50,964 nt of DNA from an uncultured Clostridia bacterium (GCA_934500875.1 CAKSTL010000012.1:1-50964); one strand, 5' to 3'; counted from the stretch's first letter, positions 40,947 to 50,695 are shown. A program made the numbers and translations. Notes: a model not told the origin generated them from the letters alone.

Positions 40947-42251
40947 ATGGGAATTGCTAAGGTTAAAAGCGTAGTTGAAAATTCAATAGCATATGACGCA
41001 TATATTGAGCCGGGTGATGTAATAACTATGATTGACGGCAAAGAAATATGCGATTTTATAGATTTTAAATATCTTACTTCAAACGACTATTATGTGGTGA
41101 CGGTCGAAAAGAAAAACGGCGATATTGAAGAAATTGAAATTTATAACGATGACTTTGAGCCGTTCGGGGTTGAGTTTGAAAATCAGCTTATAGACAAGCC
41201 GAGAGAGTGCAGAAACAAATGCATTTTTTGCTTTATGGACCAGCTTCCGCCCAATATGCGCCCGACTATGCATTTTAAAGATGATGACGTGCGGCTGTCG
41301 TTTTTGCAGGGAAACTATGTTACCCTTACAAATTTGTCAGAGGCGGATATCGAAAGAATTGTGCGTCTTAAAATCAGTCCGATAAACGTATCGGTGCACA
41401 CCACCGATGGCGAGCTGAGAAAGAAAATGTTAAACAACCGTTTTGCCGATAAAATTCTTGATATTATGCACAAATTCAAGGACGGAAATGTTCTTATGAA
41501 TGCGCAGATTGTGCTGTGCAGAGATATTAACGATGGAAAATATCTTGAAAAATCCATAACCGATTTGGAAAAGCTTTATCCTTCGCTTATGAGCGTTTCG
41601 ATTGTTCCTGTGGGAATCAGCGATTACAGAGAAGGGCTTTATCCGCTCAAAGGGTTTGACGAAAAATCGGCGGGCGAGGTTATAGACCTTGTTGAGCCTT
41701 ATCAGAAAAAATTTAAAAGTATGTACGGGACAAGCCTTGTTTATCTTGCGGACGAATTTTATATTTCGGCAAGGCGCAGTCTTCCTTCGTATGAGCATTA
41801 CGAAACGTTTCCGCAGATTGAAAACGGCGTGGGGCTTATGACCTGCTTTAAAAAGGAATTTTACGATTCTTTAAGCGTTTTTTCGGATAACGGAAAAACT
41901 CCTGTAAGAAAGGCTCTTGCAACCTCGCATATAGCTTACGATTATATAAAAAGTTTTAAAGCGGACGCCGATAAAATTAAAAATACCAATTGCGAAACCT
42001 TTAAAATACGCAATGATTTTTTCGGAAACAAAATAACCGTTACCGGGCTTTTGTGCGGACGGGATATTATAAATCAGCTTAAAGGAAAATTTTTGGGCGA
42101 AATACTTCTTTTGTCCGATTCTATGATAAAACCGGGCAGCGACCTCTTTTTGGACGACGTTCGCATTTGTGATGTTGAAAAAGAGCTTAACGTTAAGGTT
42201 GTGCTTGTCAAAAATGACGGCGCAGACCTTTTGGATTGTTTAATGATGTAA
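40947..42251 (+). CDS. DUF512 family radical-SAM-like protein with PDZ domain
   Basis: 434 residues. An N-terminal PDZ-like segment (ENSIAYDAYIEPGDVITMIDGKEI) leads to a CX3CX2C cluster (ECRNKCIFCFMDQLP, ~residue 88), as in radical SAM enzymes, then the core domain (INVSVHTTDGELR) and the DUF512 C-terminal domain (FYISARRSLPSYEHYE). The family is conserved in Clostridia and typically adjoins der. Its reaction is not established. Confidence 0.9.
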   Translation: MGIAKVKSVVENSIAYDAYIEPGDVITMIDGKEICDFIDFKYLTSNDYYVVTVEKKNGDIEEIEIYNDDFEPFGVEFENQLIDKPRECRNKCIFCFMDQLPPNMRPTMHFKDDDVRLSFLQGNYVTLTNLSEADIERIVRLKISPINVSVHTTDGELRKKMLNNRFADKILDIMHKFKDGNVLMNAQIVLCRDINDGKYLEKSITDLEKLYPSLMSVSIVPVGISDYREGLYPLKGFDEKSAGEVIDLVEPYQKKFKSMYGTSLVYLADEFYISARRSLPSYEHYETFPQIENGVGLMTCFKKEFYDSLSVFSDNGKTPVRKALATSHIAYDYIKSFKADADKIKNTNCETFKIRNDFFGNKITVTGLLCGRDIINQLKGKFLGEILLLSDSMIKPGSDLFLDDVRICDVEKELNVKVVLVKNDGADLLDCLMM

Positions 42252-42266
42252 GAAGGAGGAAGTAAA

Positions 42267-43595
42267 ATGTCAAAACCCATTTTTGCCATTGTCGGCAGAC
42301 CGAACGTTGGAAAATCCACCCTTTTTAATAAAATTATCGGTCAGAGGATTTCGATTGTTGAAGATACCCCGGGCGTTACAAGGGACAGAATTTTTGCGGA
42401 CGGCGAGTGGAGGGGAAAGAAATTTACACTCATAGACACCGGCGGAATTGAGCCGAAAAGTGACAGCGAAATTCTAAACGAAATGCGCAACCAGGCAAAT
42501 CTTGCGATTGAAATGGCGGATGTTATAATTTTTATGGTTGACATAAGGGACGGTCTTACGGCGGCGGACGCTGACGTTGCGGCAATGCTTCAGAAATCGA
42601 AGAAAAACGTTGTGCTTGTGTGCAATAAGTCCGACTCTCCGGGTGATGTGCCAATGGAATATTACGAATTTTTCAATCTCGGTCTTGACGAGCCTGTTGC
42701 GGTGTCGTCAATCCACGGTCTTGGCGTGGGCGACCTTCTCGACAAGGTTTATTCGTATGTGGATTTTTCGGAATATGATGAGATTGAGGAAGATATTATA
42801 AAGGTTGCGGTTATAGGAAAGCCGAACGTCGGAAAATCGTCTTTGATTAATCAAATTCTCGGCGAAAACAGGGTTATTGTCAGCAATATTGCCGGCACCA
42901 CCCGTGACGCAATCGATACCTATTATGAACGTGACGGACAAAAATATTTGTTTGTGGACACTGCCGGAATGAGAAAAAAAGGCAAAATTGACGAAAATAT
43001 CGAGCGTTACAGCGTAATCCGTTCGCTTGCGGCGATTGACAGGTGCGACGTTGTGCTGGTTATGATTGACGCTTCCGAGGGCGTGACCGAGCAGGATTCT
43101 AAGATTGCGGGATATGCCCACAATGCCGGAAAGGCGAGCGTTGTTGTTGTAAACAAGTGGGATTTGGTTGAAAAAGAAACCAATACTATGAAAAACTTTA
43201 AAAATGATGTGTTAAACGGTTTGCCGTTTATGCAGTATGCGCCGTCCGAATTTGTTTCGGCAAAGACGGGTCTTAGAATGAACAAGCTTTTTGAACTTAT
43301 AAAATACGTAAATGCGCAGAACGCAATGCGTATTCCAACGGGCGTTCTGAACGATATTTTAAACGATGCAACGAGTATGGTGCAGCCGCCGTCCGACAAG
43401 GGCAGAAGGCTTAAAATTTACTATATTACCCAGGCTTCGACACGTCCGCCCACGTTTGTTCTTTTTGTAAACGACAAAGAGCTTGCACATTTTTCGTATG
43501 TACGCTATATTGAAAACAAAATCCGTGAGTCGTTCGGTCTTTGCGGCACACCGGTGAAGTTTATTATTCGTGAAAGAGGAGAAAAAGATGACTGA
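42267..43595 (+). CDS. der: Ribosome-associated GTPase Der (EngA)
   Basis: 442 residues with two tandem G domains: GRPNVGKSTLF ... DTGG ... NKSD and GKPNVGKSSLI ... DTAGM ... NKWD. They are followed by the KH-like C-terminal domain (KIYYITQASTRPPTFVLFVN). Der acts in 50S subunit assembly. The order der-plsY-gpsA with overlapping ends is a conserved Firmicutes cluster. Confidence 0.97.
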   Translation: MSKPIFAIVGRPNVGKSTLFNKIIGQRISIVEDTPGVTRDRIFADGEWRGKKFTLIDTGGIEPKSDSEILNEMRNQANLAIEMADVIIFMVDIRDGLTAADADVAAMLQKSKKNVVLVCNKSDSPGDVPMEYYEFFNLGLDEPVAVSSIHGLGVGDLLDKVYSYVDFSEYDEIEEDIIKVAVIGKPNVGKSSLINQILGENRVIVSNIAGTTRDAIDTYYERDGQKYLFVDTAGMRKKGKIDENIERYSVIRSLAAIDRCDVVLVMIDASEGVTEQDSKIAGYAHNAGKASVVVVNKWDLVEKETNTMKNFKNDVLNGLPFMQYAPSEFVSAKTGLRMNKLFELIKYVNAQNAMRIPTGVLNDILNDATSMVQPPSDKGRRLKIYYITQASTRPPTFVLFVNDKELAHFSYVRYIENKIRESFGLCGTPVKFIIRERGEKDD

Positions 43596-44223
43596 TTTTC
43601 CGGTTTATTTTATCTTTGCGGCAGTGTCTTATCTTTTGGGAAGCATAAACACAGGAATACTTGTGTCGAAAATATTGTATAATGATGATATACGCTCTTA
43701 CGGAAGCCATAATGCCGGCGCAACCAATATTCTTCGCACATACGGGAAAAAGGCGGCGGCAATAACGGTTGTCGGCGACGCTTTAAAGGGTGTTGCGGCA
43801 ATTTTTCTGGTAAAGCTTTTTTACCGTATTTTTGCTGCGTTTCACCTTCCCAATATTCAAAGCGTTACATATACGGCGGCGTTTTTTGCCGTTCTCGGGC
43901 ACAACTTTCCTTTGTATTTCGGCTTTAAAGGCGGCAAGGGCGTGCTTACGTCGATAGCGGTTATAATTACGCTTGACCCGTTTTTGGGGCTTGCGACGCT
44001 TTTAATATCCGTTCTTATTATGGCGGTGACAAAATATGTTTCGCTCGGCTCGGTTATGGGGGCGGTTCTGGCAGTTGCGTTTTCGGTATTTTTCAGAACC
44101 GATAATATAAGATTTATAATTCTGTGCAGTTTACTTGCGGCGCTTATTGTTTACAGACACAGGTCAAACATTGTAAGGCTTGCACACGGTACGGAATCAA
44201 AGCTTGGCAGGAGGAGAAAATGA
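43588..44223 (+). CDS. plsY: Glycerol-3-phosphate acyltransferase PlsY
   Basis: 211 residues from ATG 43588, overlapping the der stop by 8 nt; the GTG at 43570 covers the GAGGAG site. PlsY motifs: SYLLGSINTGILVSK, SHNAGATNILRTYGKKAA and GHNFPLYFGFKGGKGVLTS. Five or so hydrophobic helices are visible. It transfers the acyl group of acyl-phosphate to sn-glycerol 3-phosphate, the first step of phospholipid synthesis. Confidence 0.95.
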   Translation: MTDFPVYFIFAAVSYLLGSINTGILVSKILYNDDIRSYGSHNAGATNILRTYGKKAAAITVVGDALKGVAAIFLVKLFYRIFAAFHLPNIQSVTYTAAFFAVLGHNFPLYFGFKGGKGVLTSIAVIITLDPFLGLATLLISVLIMAVTKYVSLGSVMGAVLAVAFSVFFRTDNIRFIILCSLLAALIVYRHRSNIVRLAHGTESKLGRRRK

Positions 44224-45218
44224 ACGGTAAAAAAATTGCGGTTATAGGCTCGGGCGGCTGGGGCTGTGCGGTTGCCGTTATGCTTTCGGATAAAGGAAAT
44301 GACGTAACGCTTTGGTCGTGGAAAGAAGAAGAGAGCGAAGCAATACGCAAAAACGGCGAAAACAAAGAGTTTTTGCCCGGTGTGAAGATAGATGAAAAAA
44401 TACATCTTACCTGCGCTCTTTCGTGCGTTTCGGATAAGGATTTGATTGTTCTTGCCGTTCCGTCAAGAGCGGTAAGAAGCACGGCGCACGCTATGGCGGA
44501 ATTTGTCAGATGCGGCACACCGATTGTTATTTTGTCAAAGGGGCTGGAGGATAAAACCTTAAAAACAATGTCCGAGGTTGTCGGTGATGAAATAAAAAAA
44601 AGCGTATGCGTTGCACTTTCGGGTCCTTCGCACGCCGAGGAGGTTGCAAGAAAAATTCCGACTGCGGTTGTTGCAGCCTGCAAGGATACGGAAACCGCCA
44701 AATTTGTTCAGGAAGTTTTTATGTGCCCGAGTTTCAGAGTTTATACAAATGACGATATTTTGGGTGTAGAGCTTGGCGGCGCACTGAAAAACGTTATTGC
44801 CCTCTGCGCAGGAATAACCGACGGAATAGGCTTTGGCGACAATACAAAAGCGGCGCTTATGACGAGGGGAATAAAAGAAATTTCACGGCTCGGAAAGGCA
44901 ATGGGTGCAAACGAGAGCACTTTTTACGGTCTTGCCGGAATAGGCGACCTTATAGTTACCTGCACGAGTATGCATTCAAGAAACAGACGTGCCGGAATAC
45001 TTATCGGTCAGGGAAAAACCTTAAAAGAGGCGCTCGATACGGTGCATATGGTGGTTGAGGGCGTATATTCGTCGTCCGCCGCATATGAGCTGTCGAAAAA
45101 AATGAACGTTGAAATGCCGATAATCAAAAAGGCATACGAGGTGCTTTTTGAAAATCTTAATCCGAAGGACGCTGTAATAAGTCTTATGAAGCGTGACAGA
45201 AAAGACGAGATTGTATAA
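44220..45218 (+). CDS. gpsA: NAD(P)H-dependent glycerol-3-phosphate dehydrogenase
   Basis: 332 residues from ATG 44220, overlapping the plsY stop (ATGA) behind GGAGGAG. The Rossmann loop is VIGSGGWGCAVAV (canonical GAWGTA, with W retained). The catalytic Lys is in GVELGGALKNVIAL. GLAGIGDLIVTCTS is the conserved substrate segment. It makes the sn-glycerol 3-phosphate used by PlsY. Confidence 0.96.
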   Translation: MNGKKIAVIGSGGWGCAVAVMLSDKGNDVTLWSWKEEESEAIRKNGENKEFLPGVKIDEKIHLTCALSCVSDKDLIVLAVPSRAVRSTAHAMAEFVRCGTPIVILSKGLEDKTLKTMSEVVGDEIKKSVCVALSGPSHAEEVARKIPTAVVAACKDTETAKFVQEVFMCPSFRVYTNDDILGVELGGALKNVIALCAGITDGIGFGDNTKAALMTRGIKEISRLGKAMGANESTFYGLAGIGDLIVTCTSMHSRNRRAGILIGQGKTLKEALDTVHMVVEGVYSSSAAYELSKKMNVEMPIIKKAYEVLFENLNPKDAVISLMKRDRKDEIV

Positions 45219-45223
45219 ATACG

Positions 45224-45257
45224 AAAGAGATGGAATTTTAAAATTTCATCTCTTTTT
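45224..45257 (+). terminator. Terminator of der-plsY-gpsA
   Basis: AAAGAGATG pairs with CATCTCTTT across an A/T-rich inner stem, followed by TTTTTT. Confidence 0.85.
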
Positions 45258-45321
45258 TGTATAAAAAAACTCTTATATTTTGCGATAAAAATGTGCAAAT
45301 TATATTAAATGTCGATAATAT

Positions 45322-45350
45322 TTGACAAACGGTAAAAAAAGGAGTATAAT
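45322..45350 (+). promoter_or_regulatory. Consensus promoter of pgi
   Basis: Perfect TTGACA (45322-45327), a 17-nt spacer and perfect TATAAT (45345-45350). Confidence 0.85.
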
Positions 45351-45382
45351 CAAAACGATTTTAAATATGGGAGTGTTACATT

Positions 45383-46720
45383 ATGATAAAACTCGATTAC
45401 TCAAAGACTTCAAAATTTATAAATGATGACGAAATAAAAAACATAAAAACCGCTGTTTTAAGCGCACAAAAAACTCTTGATGACAAAAGCGGCGCAGGAT
45501 GTGATTTTTTAGGCTGGACGACGCTTCCTGTAAATTATGACATAAAAGAATTTGAAAGAATTAAAAAGGCGGCGGAAAAAATCAGAGCAAATTCCGACGT
45601 TCTGGTTGTTATAGGCATAGGCGGTTCGTATCTCGGCGCAAAAGCGGCAATCGATATGCTTACCAATTCTTTCTACAACCTTTTGGACAAGAGTGAAAGA
45701 AAGGCGCCGCAGATACTTTTTGCGGGCAACAGCATAAGCTCAAATTATCTTTACGATTTGATAAACCTTGTTAAGGATAAAGATATAAGCGTTAACGTTA
45801 TTTCAAAATCGGGAACAACAACCGAGCCGGCTCTTGCTTTTAGAATGTTCAAAGAGCTTTTGGAGAAGAAATACGGCAAGGACGGCGCAAAAGAGCGTAT
45901 TTTTGCAACGACCGACAAATCCAAAGGCACGCTTAAATCTCTTTCGGACGCAGAAGGCTACGAAACCTTTGTTATCCCCGACGACGTGGGCGGCAGATTT
46001 TCTGTTTTGACGCCGGTGGGTCTTTTGCCCATTGCCGTTGCGGGAATTGACATTGACGAAATGTTAAAAGGCGCACAGGACGCAATGGAGGAATATAAAA
46101 AGCCGTATGAAGAAAACGACTGTTTAAAATATGCGGCGTTAAGAAATATTCTTTTAAGAAAAGGCAAAACAACCGAAATTATGGTAAATTACGAGCCGTG
46201 TATGCAGTATTTTTCGGAATGGTGGAAACAGCTTTTCGGCGAGAGCGAAGGCAAAGACGGAAAAGGTCTTTTCCCTGCGTCGGTTAACTTTTCTACCGAC
46301 CTTCACTCTATGGGGCAGTATATTCAGGACGGCGCAAGAATGATTTTTGAAACCGTTTTAAAGGTTGATGAGCCTGCAAACGACATTGTGATTGACGAGG
46401 TTGAAGGCAACATTGACGGGCTTAATTTTCTTGCCGGAAAAGGTGTTAACTACGTTAACAGCAAGGCTTTTGAGGGAACACTTCTGGCGCACACGGACGG
46501 AGATGTTCCGAATATCGTTATAAATGTTCCGAAAATTGACGCTTACCATTTCGGCAATCTTGTGTATTTCTTTGAAAAAGCGTGCGGCGTTTCGGGTTAT
46601 GTTCTGGGCGTAAATCCGTTTAATCAGCCCGGTGTTGAGGCATACAAAAAGAATATGTTTGCGCTTTTGGGCAAGCCCGGTTATGAGGATATGAAGAAGG
46701 ATTTGGAAAAAAGACTGTAG
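45383..46720 (+). CDS. pgi: Glucose-6-phosphate isomerase
   Basis: 445 residues, the short Gram-positive form. SIS-type substrate loop VIGIGGSYLGAKAAID, VISKSGTTTEPALAFRMF, DVGGRFSVLTPVGLLP (family signature), the catalytic Glu in NFSTDLHSMGQYIQDG and the His/Lys near the C-terminus (FNQPGVEAYKKNMF). It interconverts glucose 6-phosphate and fructose 6-phosphate. Monocistronic, with its own promoter and terminator. Confidence 0.96.
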   Translation: MIKLDYSKTSKFINDDEIKNIKTAVLSAQKTLDDKSGAGCDFLGWTTLPVNYDIKEFERIKKAAEKIRANSDVLVVIGIGGSYLGAKAAIDMLTNSFYNLLDKSERKAPQILFAGNSISSNYLYDLINLVKDKDISVNVISKSGTTTEPALAFRMFKELLEKKYGKDGAKERIFATTDKSKGTLKSLSDAEGYETFVIPDDVGGRFSVLTPVGLLPIAVAGIDIDEMLKGAQDAMEEYKKPYEENDCLKYAALRNILLRKGKTTEIMVNYEPCMQYFSEWWKQLFGESEGKDGKGLFPASVNFSTDLHSMGQYIQDGARMIFETVLKVDEPANDIVIDEVEGNIDGLNFLAGKGVNYVNSKAFEGTLLAHTDGDVPNIVINVPKIDAYHFGNLVYFFEKACGVSGYVLGVNPFNQPGVEAYKKNMFALLGKPGYEDMKKDLEKRL

Positions 46721-46740
46721 ACTTTAGCAAAAATGACAAA

Positions 46741-46778
46741 AAAATCCGTTGTTTTGACGAAACAGCGGATTTTTTATT
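46741..46778 (+). terminator. Terminator of pgi
   Basis: AAATCCGTTGTTT pairs with AAACAGCGGATTT over 13 bp (one G-U), followed by T residues. Confidence 0.85.
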
Positions 46779-46805
46779 GACATAATCGGTTTTTTGTATT
46801 ATTCT
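46777..46805 (+). promoter_or_regulatory. Promoter of typA
   Basis: TTGACA (46777-46782), a 17-nt spacer, TATTCT (46800-46805). The -35 abuts the pgi terminator. Confidence 0.6.
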
Positions 46806-46857
46806 ATAAGGTAGATGAATTTTAGAAGGCAAGAAGAATTTAAGGAGTTAATTTTAA

Positions 46858-48675
46858 ATGAGCAAAAGAGAAGATTTGAGAAACATTGCTATTATTGCGC
46901 ACGTTGACCACGGCAAAACCACTCTGGTTGACGCAATGCTCAAACAGGGCGGCGTGTTCAGAGAAAATCAGCACGTTGACGAGCGTGTTATGGATAACAA
47001 CGACCTCGAAAAAGAAAGAGGAATTACAATTTTGTCTAAAAACACTTCGCTTATGTATAACGGGGTGAAAATCAATATTGTTGACACACCGGGACACGCT
47101 GATTTCGGCGGCGAGGTTGAACGTGTTTTGAAAATGGTAGACGGCGTTCTGGTGCTTGTTGACGCTTTTGAAGGCTGTATGCCGCAGACAAGGTTTGTTC
47201 TTAAAAAGGCGCTTGCACTAAACCTTAAACCCATTATCGTCATAAACAAAATAGACCGTCCCAACGCACGTCCGTATGAGGTTGTGGACGAAGTGCTGGA
47301 GCTTTTTTTGGAGCTTGACGCAACCGAAGAACAGTTTAATTCTCCTGTTGTTTTCGCCTCTGCACGTGACGGATATGCAACACGTCATCCCGAAAAGCAC
47401 GACGGCAGTATGAAGCCGCTTTTTGATATGATTTTGGAAAATGTTAATCCGCCCGAGGGCGACGAAGATGCGCCCTTGCAGTTTCTTATTTCAAACATTG
47501 ACTATGACGATTATGTTGGCACAATGGCGCTCGGAAGGGTTGAAAGAGGCATAATAAAGGTTGGTCAGTCAACGGCGCTGTGCTCAAAGGACGGCTCCGT
47601 AAGAAACGTTAAGGTAGGAAAAATATATCAGTTTCAGGGATTAAACAGGGTTGAGGTAACAGAGGCTAAAGTTGGCGATATTGTAAACGTTTCGGGACTC
47701 GGCAAAATAAATATCGGCGAAACGCTCTGCGATTCTAACTGCATAGAGCCGCTTCCGTTTGTTGAAATAGACGAGCCTACGCTTTCAATGACATTCAGCG
47801 TAAACAACAGTCCGTTTGCGGGTCAGGACGGCGAATTTGTAACGTCCAGACACCTCAGGGACAGGCTTTTTAAGGAGATGGAAACAAATGTAAGCTTAAA
47901 GGTTGAAGAAACAGATTCTGCCGACGCATTTAAGGTGTCGGGCAGGGGAGAGCTTCATCTTTCGGTGCTTATTGAAACAATGCGCCGTCAGGGGTATGAG
48001 TTCCAGGTTTCAAGACCTGTTGTTATAAACAAAAAAATCGACGGAAAGCTTATGGAGCCGATTGAGCTTCTTATGATTGACGTTCCCGAGGATTGCGTCG
48101 GCACAGTTATAGACAAGCTTGCCGAAAGAAAGGCGCAGATGGTTAATATGACCGGCGGAAACGGTGGATACACACGTCTTGAATTTAAAATTCCGTCAAG
48201 AGGAATTATCGGATACCGCTCAATTCTTATGACCGATACAAGAGGAAACGGCATTATGAATCACGTTCTTTCGGGCTATGAGGAATACAAGGGCGACATC
48301 CCCACACGTCAGCGTGGTTCGCTTGTGGCGTTTGAAACGGGTGAGAGTGTAACATACGGGCTTTTTAACGCTCAGGACAGAGGAACAATGTTTATAGGTC
48401 CGGGTGAGCAGGTTTATTCGGGTATGGTTGTCGGTGAAAATTCACGTGTTGATGATGTTGAGGTTAACGTCTGCAAGAAAAAACACGTTACAAATATGCG
48501 TGCTTCCGGCTCGGACGAGGCGCTGCGTCTTGTTCCGCACGTTGTTCTGTCGCTTGAGCAGTGCATAGAATTTATTGCGGATGATGAGCTTTTGGAGGTT
48601 ACACCGAAGCATTTGAGATTACGAAAGAAAATTCTTGACAAGACACTTCGTGCAAAGGCAAGAAACAAAAACTAA
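46858..48675 (+). CDS. typA: Translational GTPase TypA/BipA
   Basis: 605 residues, canonical length. G1 AHVDHGKTTL, switch II DTPGHADFGGEV, G4 NKIDRP. Domain II and the TypA-specific C-terminal region (RGIIGYRSILMTDTRGNGIMNH, then TNMRASGSDEALRL) are complete. A ribosome-binding GTPase related to EF-G and LepA, active in stress and 50S assembly. Confidence 0.97.
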   Translation: MSKREDLRNIAIIAHVDHGKTTLVDAMLKQGGVFRENQHVDERVMDNNDLEKERGITILSKNTSLMYNGVKINIVDTPGHADFGGEVERVLKMVDGVLVLVDAFEGCMPQTRFVLKKALALNLKPIIVINKIDRPNARPYEVVDEVLELFLELDATEEQFNSPVVFASARDGYATRHPEKHDGSMKPLFDMILENVNPPEGDEDAPLQFLISNIDYDDYVGTMALGRVERGIIKVGQSTALCSKDGSVRNVKVGKIYQFQGLNRVEVTEAKVGDIVNVSGLGKINIGETLCDSNCIEPLPFVEIDEPTLSMTFSVNNSPFAGQDGEFVTSRHLRDRLFKEMETNVSLKVEETDSADAFKVSGRGELHLSVLIETMRRQGYEFQVSRPVVINKKIDGKLMEPIELLMIDVPEDCVGTVIDKLAERKAQMVNMTGGNGGYTRLEFKIPSRGIIGYRSILMTDTRGNGIMNHVLSGYEEYKGDIPTRQRGSLVAFETGESVTYGLFNAQDRGTMFIGPGEQVYSGMVVGENSRVDDVEVNVCKKKHVTNMRASGSDEALRLVPHVVLSLEQCIEFIADDELLEVTPKHLRLRKKILDKTLRAKARNKN

Positions 48676-48680
48676 CTTAA

Positions 48681-48839
48681 AGCCGTTCCTCGATAAGTAA
48701 GCATTGCCTTAAAAACATATTTTTTGCGCCTTTCTGCGTTAAAAAAACTCGCAATCCCGACGCATATGGCAGGTTTTTGACGCAGTATGAATTGTAAAAT
48801 ACGGCTTCAAAACCGGTGCTCTCTTATTGAGGAGCGGCT
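48681..48839 (+). repeat. Foldback repeat element (MITE-like), copy 2
   Basis: 159 bp between typA and ung. The left end AGCCGTTCCTCGATAAG (48681-48697) and the reverse complement of the right end (AGCCGCTCCTCAATAAG, from 48839) match at 15 of 17 bases, and the similarity extends to about 24 bp. Interior blocks match the element at 11190-11509. No ORF. Confidence 0.65.
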
Positions 48840-48855
48840 AAAGGGGGATTTTTAA

Positions 48856-49530
48856 GTGGTTAATTTTGGCAACGACTGGGATGAGGTATTAAAAGGCGAA
48901 TTTGAGAAAGAATACTATCTGAGGCTGCGTGCTTTTTTGAAAAACGAGTATGCCTCAAAAACCGTTTATCCGTCAATGTACGATATTTTTAATGCGCTTA
49001 AATGGACTCCTTATTCAAAAACAAAGGTTGTAATAATAGGGCAGGACCCGTATCACGGCGTAAATCAGGCGCACGGACTTGCCTTTTCGGTGAAAAAAGG
49101 CGTTGCAATTCCGCCTTCGCTTGCAAATATTTATAAAGAATTAAACCGAAGTCTGGGATGCTACATTCCCAATAACGGTTATTTGGAAAAGTGGGCACGC
49201 CAGGGGGTTTTGCTTCTTAATGCGTCGCTTACGGTTGTAAAGGATTGCGCAAATTCTCATTCGTCAATAGGGTGGGAGATATTTACAGATGACGTTATAC
49301 GCTGTTTAAACAACAGAGAAGAACCTGTAATTTTTCTTTTGTGGGGCAGCTTTGCGGCAAAAAAAGCGGGGTTTATTGACAAAAACAAGCATTATGTGCT
49401 TGTAACCACGCATCCGAGTCCGCTTTCGGCTCACAGAGGATTTTTAGGCTGTAATCATTTTAAAACAGCAAACGAAATTCTTGTCAGAAACGGCAAAGAG
49501 CCGATTGACTGGCAAATAGAAAATATATAA
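48856..49530 (+). CDS. ung: Uracil-DNA glycosylase
   Basis: 224 residues from GTG 48856 after AAGGGGG. The water-activating loop GQDPYHGVNQAHGLAFSV and the leucine loop HPSPLSAHRGFLG are both intact (family 1 UDG). It removes uracil from DNA. The ribosome site lies just outside the right end of the foldback repeat, so the repeat forms part of its leader or promoter region. Confidence 0.96.
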   Translation: MVNFGNDWDEVLKGEFEKEYYLRLRAFLKNEYASKTVYPSMYDIFNALKWTPYSKTKVVIIGQDPYHGVNQAHGLAFSVKKGVAIPPSLANIYKELNRSLGCYIPNNGYLEKWARQGVLLLNASLTVVKDCANSHSSIGWEIFTDDVIRCLNNREEPVIFLLWGSFAAKKAGFIDKNKHYVLVTTHPSPLSAHRGFLGCNHFKTANEILVRNGKEPIDWQIENI

Positions 49531-49547
49531 ATTTGGAGGAAAGCAAT

Positions 49548-50375
49548 ATGAGTGAATGTACGCACGATTGTTCGAGCTGCGGTGAAAATTGTTCTTCACG
49601 TGACCCGAAAAGCTTTTTGGAAAAACCGCATAATCTGAGCAATATCAAGAAGGTTATCGGCGTTGTATCGGGAAAAGGCGGCGTGGGAAAATCGCTTGTA
49701 ACCGCTCTTATGTCGGTTCTTACAAGCCGTGCCGGATACAAAACCGCAATACTTGACGCTGATATCACGGGCCCTTCGGTGCCGAAAATGTTTAATCTTA
49801 CAAAGCGTGCCGAAACGGACAATGACGGAATTTATCCGGTGAAATCAAAGACCGGGATTGACGTTATGAGCATAAATCTGCTTTTGGAGGACCCCACAGA
49901 CCCGGTTGTCTGGAGAGGACCTGTTATCGCCGGTGCGGTAAAACAGTTCTGGACGGACGTAATCTGGGGCGATATTGATTTTATGTTTATTGATATGCCG
50001 CCGGGAACGGGTGATGTACCGCTTACGGTTTATCAGTCCATCCCGATTGACGGAATTATTGTTGTAACTTCGCCGCAGGATTTGGTATCCATGGTTGTGG
50101 GCAAGGCTGTTAAAATGGCGCAGATGCTCAATATCCCGATTTTGGGGCTTGTTGAGAATTTCAGTTATGTTTTGTGTCCCGACTGCGGCAAAAAAATTGC
50201 GGTTTTCGGCGAGAGCAAGGTTGACGGCGTTGCAAATGAGCTTGGAATTGATACCGTATGCAAAATTCCGATTGACCAAAAGCTTGCATCTGCCTGCGAT
50301 AAGGGGATGATTGAGCTTTTTGAGGGCGATTGGCTTAATATGCTGCTCAAAAAAATTGTCGAATTGCAGCAGTAA
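49548..50375 (+). CDS. Mrp/NBP35-family Fe-S carrier ATPase
   Basis: 275 residues from ATG 49548; a TTG at 49533 covers the GGAGG site. An N-terminal cysteine motif (CTHDCSSCGENC) recalls the Nbp35 type. The deviant Walker A is VVSGKGGVGKSLV, with DADITGPSVP and DMPPGTGDVPLTV following. The conserved CxxC is VLCPDCGKK. It assembles and delivers Fe-S clusters, consistent with a metabolism rich in Fe-S enzymes. Confidence 0.93.
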   Translation: MSECTHDCSSCGENCSSRDPKSFLEKPHNLSNIKKVIGVVSGKGGVGKSLVTALMSVLTSRAGYKTAILDADITGPSVPKMFNLTKRAETDNDGIYPVKSKTGIDVMSINLLLEDPTDPVVWRGPVIAGAVKQFWTDVIWGDIDFMFIDMPPGTGDVPLTVYQSIPIDGIIVVTSPQDLVSMVVGKAVKMAQMLNIPILGLVENFSYVLCPDCGKKIAVFGESKVDGVANELGIDTVCKIPIDQKLASACDKGMIELFEGDWLNMLLKKIVELQQ

Positions 50376-50459
50376 AAAGGCATAAAAAAGGATAAAATTT
50401 AATAAACCGTATACAAAACGAGGTTTTTGCAAAATAAAAATAACGGTTTGTGTGACAAT

Positions 50460-50499
50460 AAGCTCCCTTTCGCATTTTCGGATAAGGGAGCTTAATTTT
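50460..50499 (+). terminator. Terminator after the Mrp gene
   Basis: AAGCTCCCTT (50460-50469) pairs with AAGGGAGCTT (50484-50493), followed by AATTTT. Confidence 0.75.
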
Positions 50500-50581
50500 G
50501 CGGTTTTGAAAACTTTTTTGCATACAGGTTTTAAAAATTCGGCTCGATTTTACAAAAAAATAAAAATTTGCCGCAAAACAC

Positions 50582-50610
50582 TTGACTATTGTCCTGTTTT
50601 GTTGTATAAT
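50582..50610 (+). promoter_or_regulatory. tRNA-Ser promoter
   Basis: TTGACT (50582-50587), a 17-nt spacer and perfect TATAAT (50605-50610). It reads into the half tRNA at 50649. Confidence 0.75.
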
Positions 50611-50648
50611 AGCAAGGTAGTGTTTGAATTGCACTGCATTAAATATTA

Positions 50649-50695
50649 GGAGAGGTATCGAAGTGGTCATAACGGGGCGCACTCGAAATCCAGTG
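50649..50695 (+). pseudogene. 5' half of a tRNA-Ser (CGA loop), 3' half missing
   Basis: The acceptor strand, D-arm and anticodon loop (CTCGAAA) are present and nearly identical to the intact tRNA-Ser 183 bp downstream. After the anticodon the sequence departs and no variable arm, T-arm or CCA follows. The acceptor GGAGAGG differs from GGACGGG of the intact gene, so it is not a simple duplication of that copy. Confidence 0.7.
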
